Of a stretch of DNA of 39,815 nucleotides, positions 34,502 through 39,815 are shown one piece after another (the first letter of the stretch is position 1; each line of letters starts with the position of its first letter). Source of the DNA: Acidobacteriota bacterium (GTDB taxonomy: Bacteria > Acidobacteriota > Terriglobia > Bryobacterales > Bryobacteraceae); contig JACPNQ010000046.1 of the NCBI GenBank assembly GCA_016185425.1, positions 1 through 39,815 on the forward strand. The letters run 5' to 3'. The notes beneath the pieces are model-generated. The model ran no database searches. It had not been told where the DNA came from and saw only the letters and a program-made list of their open reading frames with translations. A program made the translations under genes and the position numbers.

Positions 34502-36334
34502 TTGGCAACCAAATCGAACCGGAGTAACCCCTCCACTCCGCTGAGCACCAATAAACACCTCCTACGATGGGTCGAGAAGATGGCGCGGCTAACCAAGCCG
34601 GCGCGGATTCACTGGGTGAGCGGATCCGAGGAAGAGAACCAGACGCTACTCGACCAGATGGTCGCAGGCGGCACTGTGACCAAGCTTAACCAGGATCTAT
34701 GGCCGGGCTGCTACTATGCCCGGTCGGACGCAAGCGATGTCGCGCGCGTCGAGGACCGGACGTACATCTGCTCACTGTCCAAGGACAACGCCGGGCCGAC
34801 GAATAACTGGGAAGATCCGTTCAAGATGCGGCGCAGGCTGAAAGAGCTGTTCCAGGGGTCGATGCAGGGCCGGACCATGTATGTTCTGGCGTTCAGCATG
34901 GGTCCGATCGAGTCGCCCATGGCGCGGATCGGCGTTCAGTTGACCGACTCGCCATACGTGGTAGTCAACATGCGGATCATGGCCCGGATCGGCCTGCGGG
35001 TATTCGCGGAGATCGACAAAGACGAAAAGCGTGTCGTGCCCTGCGTTCACTCCGTCGGCATGCCGCTCGCGCGCGGCAAAAAGGACGTGCCGTGGCCTTG
35101 TAACTCCGAGAAATATATCGTCCACTTCCCCGAGACCCGCGAGATCTGGAGCTACGGCTCAGGCTATGGCGGCAATGCGCTGCTCGGAAAGAAGTGCTTC
35201 GCGCTTCGTATCGCGTCCAACATCGCGCGTGACGAGGGCTGGATGGCCGAGCATATGCTCATTCTCGGGGTTGAGGATCCGAAAGGCGAGAAGACGTACG
35301 TAGCCGCGGCGTTTCCCAGCGCGTGCGGCAAGACCAACTTCGCCATGCTCATCCCGCCGAAGAGCTTCAAGGGATGGAAGATTTGGACTGTCGGCGATGA
35401 CATCGCCTGGATCAGGCCGGACGCGAACGGCGAACTGCGCGCCATCAACCCGGAGGCAGGATTCTTCGGCGTGGCGCCGGGAACGTCGGCGAAGACGAAT
35501 CCAAACGCGATGGCGACTCTGGCGAAGAACTCGATCTTCACTAATGTAGCCCTGACACCCGACGGCGGAGTCTGGTGGGAAGGCATGACCGATGATCCGC
35601 CCGCCGAGTGTATCGACTGGCAGGGCCGCAAGTGGACACCCGCAATCGCGAAGGAGACGGGCGCGAAAGCCGCTCACCCGAATGCCCGGTTCACGGCACC
35701 CGCTTCGCAATGCCCAACCATCGACCCGGCGTGGGAAGACCCGGAGGGAGTCCCGATCAACGCGATCATCTTCGGCGGCCGCCGCCCGACCACGATGCCG
35801 TTGGTGTTCCAGGCGTTCAACTGGTCGACCGGCGTCTACGCCGGCGCGACAATGGGGTCCGAGATGACGGCGGCGGCGGCGGGCACGATCGGTAAAGTGC
35901 GCCGCGATCCCATGGCGATGCTGCCCTTTTGCGGCTATCACATGGGCGACTATTTCCGGCACTGGATCAAGATGCAGCGCCACCTTTCGACGACGCCGCG
36001 CATCTTCCACGTGAACTGGTTCCGGCGCGGGCCCGACGGGTCGTTCCTGTGGCCGGGCTATGGCGAGAATATGCGGGTTCTCAAGTGGATCGTGGATCGG
36101 GCGCATGGCCGGGCCGCGGGCCGCGAGACGCCGATCGGCTGGATGCCGCGCTATGAGGACCTGGAATGGAAGGGCCTTCCGTTCACCAAGGAACAGTTCG
36201 ATGAGTTGCAGGCGTTCGACCGGGCGCAATGGCGGCAGGAGGTGATCGGGCAAGAGGAGTTGTTCATCGACCTTCACGACCACCTGCCTCCGGAGCTGGT
36301 GTATGAGCGCGAGCTCCTTATCTGCCGGTTGTAA
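34502..36334 (+). CDS. pckG: Phosphoenolpyruvate carboxykinase (GTP)
   Basis: Interconverts oxaloacetate + GTP and PEP + CO2 + GDP; 610 residues, the GTP-type length. Diagnostic segments are the P-loop FPSACGKTNFAML with the hyper-reactive Cys, GDDIAWIRPD, GYGGNALLGKKCFALRIAS, FGGRRPTTMPLVFQAFNW and FHVNWFRRGPDGSFLWPGYGENMRVLKWI. All catalytic elements look intact. Gluconeogenesis is the natural role. Lies 21 bases after the LmbE gene and 11 bases before the MOSC gene, so the three are probably co-transcribed. Confidence 0.97.
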   Translation: MATKSNRSNPSTPLSTNKHLLRWVEKMARLTKPARIHWVSGSEEENQTLLDQMVAGGTVTKLNQDLWPGCYYARSDASDVARVEDRTYICSLSKDNAGPTNNWEDPFKMRRRLKELFQGSMQGRTMYVLAFSMGPIESPMARIGVQLTDSPYVVVNMRIMARIGLRVFAEIDKDEKRVVPCVHSVGMPLARGKKDVPWPCNSEKYIVHFPETREIWSYGSGYGGNALLGKKCFALRIASNIARDEGWMAEHMLILGVEDPKGEKTYVAAAFPSACGKTNFAMLIPPKSFKGWKIWTVGDDIAWIRPDANGELRAINPEAGFFGVAPGTSAKTNPNAMATLAKNSIFTNVALTPDGGVWWEGMTDDPPAECIDWQGRKWTPAIAKETGAKAAHPNARFTAPASQCPTIDPAWEDPEGVPINAIIFGGRRPTTMPLVFQAFNWSTGVYAGATMGSEMTAAAAGTIGKVRRDPMAMLPFCGYHMGDYFRHWIKMQRHLSTTPRIFHVNWFRRGPDGSFLWPGYGENMRVLKWIVDRAHGRAAGRETPIGWMPRYEDLEWKGLPFTKEQFDELQAFDRAQWRQEVIGQEELFIDLHDHLPPELVYERELLICRL

Positions 36335-36345
36335 GGCGGGAGCGT

Positions 36346-36840
36346 ATGGAAGGACAGATCCTACAACTCAGTATTTCGAAAGGCGGCGTCCCTAAGCTGC
36401 CGGTACTCAGCGGCGAAGTTGGGCCGGTGGGGATCGTCGGCGACGTGCAGCAGAACACGAAGTATCACGGCGGGCCCCGGCAAGCCCTGTTGTGGATCAC
36501 GGCTGAGGGGTTGGAGGAGTTAAAGGCCGAGGGGTTCCCGGTATATCCGGGAGCTCTCGGCGAAAATGTGACGACGACGGGCATCAACCGCCGCACCGTT
36601 CGCCTGGGACAGCAGTGGCGAATGGGGGAAGTGATCGTCGAGGTCACCAAGATGAGGGAACCTTGCTACAAACTGGATCCCTACGGCCCGGGGATTCAGA
36701 AGGCCGTGTTCGATACACAGGTCAAATCAGGCGACTTCACCTCATCGCGCTGGGGACTGGCCGGATTCTACCTGGCGATCGTCAAGCTGGGCTTGTTTGC
36801 GCCGGGAGATCCGGTAACACTATTGACGGACGTAGCATAG
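36346..36840 (+). CDS. MOSC-domain protein
   Basis: Single MOSC (molybdenum cofactor sulfurase C-terminal) domain of 164 residues, YiiM-like. Conserved features are KYHGGPRQALLW, YPGALGENVTTTG, and TKMREPCYKLDPYG, with the near-invariant Cys thought to handle sulfur or bind molybdopterin. No beta-barrel Fe-S partner domain is attached. The specific substrate is unknown; members reduce N-hydroxylated compounds or serve in Mo-cofactor chemistry. It is not close to xdhB, so no link with XDH is claimed. Starts 11 bases after pckG and ends 8 bases before glnE. Confidence 0.9.
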   Translation: MEGQILQLSISKGGVPKLPVLSGEVGPVGIVGDVQQNTKYHGGPRQALLWITAEGLEELKAEGFPVYPGALGENVTTTGINRRTVRLGQQWRMGEVIVEVTKMREPCYKLDPYGPGIQKAVFDTQVKSGDFTSSRWGLAGFYLAIVKLGLFAPGDPVTLLTDVA

Positions 36841-36848
36841 CGGGGCGT

Positions 36849-39644
36849 ATGGTCGCGTGGGTCAATGAGATCGCGTTCCGCCGGCCAGACCGGGCACGGG
36901 TACACGCGCAGGTTCTGATGTCCGGTGTGCCAGACGATACGTTGGGCCGCATCCGCTATCTGCTGGAAGGAGCGCCGGACCCGGACCGTGCGCTCGACTA
37001 CCTGGTGAGATTTTGGGAGAGGTCGCCCGAGATGTTCGCGCGCCTGACGAGGACCGCGGCGGGGCTGCAGTCGCTGGTCGCGGTGTTCTGCCAGAGCCTG
37101 TTTCTCTCGGAGGAGATCCTCCATCGGCCGGAGTGGCTGGAGGAAATCTGCGCATCCGGGGACCTTTACCGAGCCCTGTCCACGGAGACGATGACGGAAC
37201 GGCTGGAACGATTTCTACCAGCGGGGGTTCCGGAGCCCGAAGCCCTGGCGCGGTTCCGAAGGAGGGAGATCTTGCGGATCCTGCTGCGAGACGTGCGCGG
37301 GCTGGCGCCGTTGCCTGAAGTCGCCGGGGAGCTATCGACCCTGGCGGACGCGGTGCTCGATGTGACGTACCGGCGCGTGCGGGCCGCGATGGAAACGCGA
37401 TATGGAACCCCGAAAGACGCATTGGGGAGGACGTGCGGATTCAGCGTGCTGGCGATGGGCAAGCTGGGCGGGGAGGAGCTGAACTATTCGTCCGATATCG
37501 ACCTGATGTTCGTGTATTCCGCCAACGGTGAGACTGCCGGAGCTGAGCCAGTGTCGAACACAGAGTTTTTTCGGAGGCTGGCCAATCAGTGCGTCGATGT
37601 GTTGTCGATGTCCTACCGCGTCGACCTGCGGCTGCGGCCGGATGGACGGATTGGCGAGATCTGCCTACCGCTGGCGGCGGCAAAGAAATACTACGGGACG
37701 AGAGGGCGCGACTGGGAACTGCAGATGCTGATCAAGGCGCGGGTGGCCGCGGGCGATCCGGGTCCCGGGCGGGATCTGCTCCAGTATGTCGAGCCCTTGA
37801 TTTATGCCACTTCGCTGGACTTTTCGGCGATTGAGGCGGTGTCGGCCGCGCGGGTCCGGCAGCACGAGCGGTTAGCGCAGAAGCAGCGACGGGGGCCGCA
37901 GGAGATCGACGTGAAGCTCTGCGAAGGCGGGATTCGCGACGTGGAGTTTCTGGTTCAGTGTCTCCAGCGGTTGCATGGCGGGCGGGAGCGCTGGGTGCGT
38001 CACGGGGGAACGCTGCTAGCCCTGGCCAGGCTGCGGGACAAGGATTTGTTGTCCGCGACGGAATATGCGCGGCTGGCCTCGGCCTATCAGTTCCTGCGGA
38101 GGTTGGAACACCGGCTTCAGTTTGCCGACGACCGGCAGACGCACGCGCTGCCGCTCGACCCGATAGAGTTGGAACTCACCGGCCGGCGGATGCCAGGGCA
38201 ACTGGGGGGGCGGGAGCTGCTGATAGAGTTAGAACAGCACCTGGAAGAGGTCGCGGAGATTTACGAGCGAGTGATTCATGCCCAGCAACCCTCCGGTGCG
38301 GGTATGGAGGAATCCGGCAGTCAGCCGATATCTAATTTAGTGCGTTTTTTGACTCAGATAGCCCCCGGGTTAGCGGCTACGATCGGGCGGCGTCCGCCTG
38401 GACGCGGATCCGCACGCTTTGAGCATTTCCTCGAAAAGGTGCGCCAGACGCCGGAGTGGCTGCGGCTGATGGACCAGGACGAGACGCTGGCGGCGCAGGT
38501 AATCGATCTTTTCGACGCGAGTCCTTTTCTGAGCGAGGAGTTGCTGCGGACACCGGATCTGCTGGCCGAGTTTGCACTCTTCGGCAGCGGCCCCGGGGAG
38601 CCGCCGGTGGACGCCGACGCCGGCGGATTGCGCCGCTGGTTCCGCCGCGAGATGTTCCGGACGCAGTGCGAGAGCGTGTGCCTGCGGCGGCCGGTATTTG
38701 ACACGCTGGAGCAGACGTCGCAGTTGGGCGAGCAGGCGATGGCGGCCGCATACGGCGTGGCGCTGCGAACCGTACTGGCGACGCACCCTCCGTCGGCGAT
38801 CCATTACCGGCCGCGGAAGCAGATGATGGTTGTGGCGTTGGGCCGGATGGGAATGCGCGAGTTCGACCTGGGGTCGGACGCGGACCTGTTTTTCGTGCTG
38901 CCGAACCGGGATGCGCCGGAGCTGGAGTTTTGGACGCGGGTAGCGGAGCGGATGATTGACGTGATCTCCGCCTACACGGGCGAGGGCGTAATTTTCGCGG
39001 TGGACACGCGGCTGCGGCCGAACGGGCGAGAGGGTTCGCTGGTGCAGACGGAGAAGGCGTTCCGGGACTATTTCGAGCGCACGGCGGAGGCGTGGGAGGG
39101 GATGGCGTACATGAAGTCCCATGCGGTCGCGGGCGATTTGGAGGAAGCGACAGAGTTTTTGAATGGATTGCAGGAGATTGATTGGCGGCGTTATGGGCAG
39201 AGCGGGCGGTCGCGTGGGGATTTGCGGAAGATGCGGCTGCGTCTGGAGAAGGAGTTAGGGGGCTCGAATCCATTAAAGGCGGGGGTTGGCGGGTATTACG
39301 ACATCGACTTTGTGTTGATGTATCTGCGGCTTCGGAGCGCGGGGATTTTCTTCAAGCAGCTCAACACGCCGCGCCGAATCGATGTTGTTGAAAAGATGGG
39401 GCATTTGGAGCGGACAGATGCGTCGTTTTTGCGCGAAGCGGCGACGTATTACCGTGCGGTGGATCATGGGTTGCGGTTGATTCATGGCCATGCGCAAGGG
39501 GGATTGCCTAAGTCGCAGTTAGAGTTGGAAGTGCTATCTGAGTTAGTAGGGCGGTGGGTGGACTTGCGTGGTCCGTTGACCGAGGAGTGGGATGTTATTC
39601 GGGGAAAGACGAGGGAGGTTTTTGATCGGCTGTTTGGGGAGTAG
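36849..39644 (+). CDS. glnE: Bifunctional glutamine synthetase adenylyltransferase/deadenylylase
   Basis: Controls glutamine synthetase by adding and removing AMP. 931 residues with both nucleotidyltransferase domains: N-terminal deadenylylase GFSVLAMGKLGGEELNYSSD followed by IDLMFVY (DxD), and C-terminal adenylyltransferase VVALGRMGMREFDLGSDADL followed by FFVL (DxD). GlnD_UR_UTase-like helical regions include CEGGIRDVEFLVQ after the first and GGYYDIDFVLMYL after the second. Length matches proteobacterial GlnE. ATG 36849 is chosen; the upstream in-frame stretch overlaps the MOSC gene. Eight bases after MOSC, likely the last gene of the LmbE-pckG-MOSC-glnE run. The glutamine synthetase gene is not in the window. 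Confidence 0.95.
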   Translation: MVAWVNEIAFRRPDRARVHAQVLMSGVPDDTLGRIRYLLEGAPDPDRALDYLVRFWERSPEMFARLTRTAAGLQSLVAVFCQSLFLSEEILHRPEWLEEICASGDLYRALSTETMTERLERFLPAGVPEPEALARFRRREILRILLRDVRGLAPLPEVAGELSTLADAVLDVTYRRVRAAMETRYGTPKDALGRTCGFSVLAMGKLGGEELNYSSDIDLMFVYSANGETAGAEPVSNTEFFRRLANQCVDVLSMSYRVDLRLRPDGRIGEICLPLAAAKKYYGTRGRDWELQMLIKARVAAGDPGPGRDLLQYVEPLIYATSLDFSAIEAVSAARVRQHERLAQKQRRGPQEIDVKLCEGGIRDVEFLVQCLQRLHGGRERWVRHGGTLLALARLRDKDLLSATEYARLASAYQFLRRLEHRLQFADDRQTHALPLDPIELELTGRRMPGQLGGRELLIELEQHLEEVAEIYERVIHAQQPSGAGMEESGSQPISNLVRFLTQIAPGLAATIGRRPPGRGSARFEHFLEKVRQTPEWLRLMDQDETLAAQVIDLFDASPFLSEELLRTPDLLAEFALFGSGPGEPPVDADAGGLRRWFRREMFRTQCESVCLRRPVFDTLEQTSQLGEQAMAAAYGVALRTVLATHPPSAIHYRPRKQMMVVALGRMGMREFDLGSDADLFFVLPNRDAPELEFWTRVAERMIDVISAYTGEGVIFAVDTRLRPNGREGSLVQTEKAFRDYFERTAEAWEGMAYMKSHAVAGDLEEATEFLNGLQEIDWRRYGQSGRSRGDLRKMRLRLEKELGGSNPLKAGVGGYYDIDFVLMYLRLRSAGIFFKQLNTPRRIDVVEKMGHLERTDASFLREAATYYRAVDHGLRLIHGHAQGGLPKSQLELEVLSELVGRWVDLRGPLTEEWDVIRGKTREVFDRLFGE

Positions 39645-39781
39645 GTTCAGTTTTCCGCGCGGAAGAGCTTCGACTCTAGTCACTATGGAGCGACCAACCG
39701 CCGAATCGCAGTAGCGCGGGTTACGCTGCGAGTAGGTGAAGCCAGCGGCGCAGAGCCGCATACGAAAGGAGCTGGTCGCAC
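39645..39781 (+). ncRNA. Candidate left-end non-coding segment of an IS110-type element
   Basis: The 137 bases between the glnE stop and the transposase ATG contain a hairpin: CGCA (39707-39710) pairs with TGCG (39727-39730), GTA (39711-39713) with TAC (39722-39724), leaving a 2-base bulge and an 8-base loop. IS110-family elements carry a structured bridge RNA in the non-coding end next to the transposase, and for the IS110 group this is the left end. The element boundary cannot be fixed from one side. This is inference from position and fold. Confidence 0.3.
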
Positions 39782-39815
39782 ATGTCTAAATTACGCTTTG
39801 TCGGTCTGGATGTCC
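39782..39815 (+). CDS. IS110-family transposase, 5' end only
   Basis: Eleven codons before the window ends: MSKLRFVGLDV. The FVGLDV pattern is the usual start of IS110-type DEDD transposases, where this Asp is the first catalytic acid of the RuvC-like domain. AAAGGAG (39765-39771) stands 10 bases before the ATG. The short stretch makes family assignment tentative. Confidence 0.6.
   Translation, partial: MSKLRFVGLDV

Noticed and set aside
1..39815. CRISPR arrays, rRNA genes, riboswitches
   Set aside because: No regularly spaced direct repeats, rRNA-like conserved stretches or recognisable riboswitch cores were seen on reading.

Overview
This 39.8 kb window is GC-rich chromosomal DNA from a bacterium that looks like an Acidobacteriota member of the Solibacter/Bryobacterales type. 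The signs are an ADOP-type duplicated permease, a Ser/Thr kinase fused to a PD40 beta-propeller, an NHL-repeat protein ending in a TIGR03437-like C-terminal domain, a decayed HTH-PD40 regulator and a large set of secreted esterases and hydrolases. The taxonomic call rests on protein families I recognise, not on a marker gene.

Left part (1-11.2 kb): the 3' part of an ADOP permease cut by the window edge; a winged-helix/AAA regulator truncated at an abrupt junction with a decayed amidase on the other strand; an exported amidohydrolase; a membrane Ser/Thr kinase; and an exported SelA-like PLP-fold protein. A short remnant resembling the 3' end of a Cu/Zn superoxide dismutase gene and a nested inverted repeat lie before the next operon.

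Centre (11.58-22.73 kb): the main feature is one 11.1 kb operon of ten genes that overlap or are at most 2 bases apart. In order they are xdhA, xdhB, guanine deaminase, OHCU decarboxylase, uricase, HIU hydrolase, allantoate amidohydrolase, allantoinase, ureidoglycine aminohydrolase and a plant-type ureidoglycolate amidohydrolase. Together they encode guanine -> xanthine -> urate -> HIU -> OHCU -> allantoin -> allantoate -> ureidoglycine -> ureidoglycolate -> glyoxylate, releasing all ring nitrogen as ammonia without free urea. No transporter, XdhC chaperone or regulator is encoded in the operon.

Right part: a secreted Cu/Zn SOD; an acetylxylan-esterase-like hydrolase; two pseudogenes (NHL-repeat protein, HTH-PD40 regulator); a fused CE15-like/SGNH esterase; a DUF1330-like protein; a decayed pilin copy followed by an intact type IV pilin-like gene; and an unfamiliar HExxH metallopeptidase coupled to bshA. 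Divergent from bshA is a LmbE-family deacetylase (bshB candidate), followed by GTP-type PEP carboxykinase, a MOSC protein and glnE. The window ends inside what looks like an IS110-family transposase.

No rRNA, convincing tRNA, CRISPR array or strong intrinsic terminator was found by eye. Several stand-alone genes lack a Shine-Dalgarno but carry a -10-like hexamer 6-10 bases before the start codon, which suggests leaderless transcripts.
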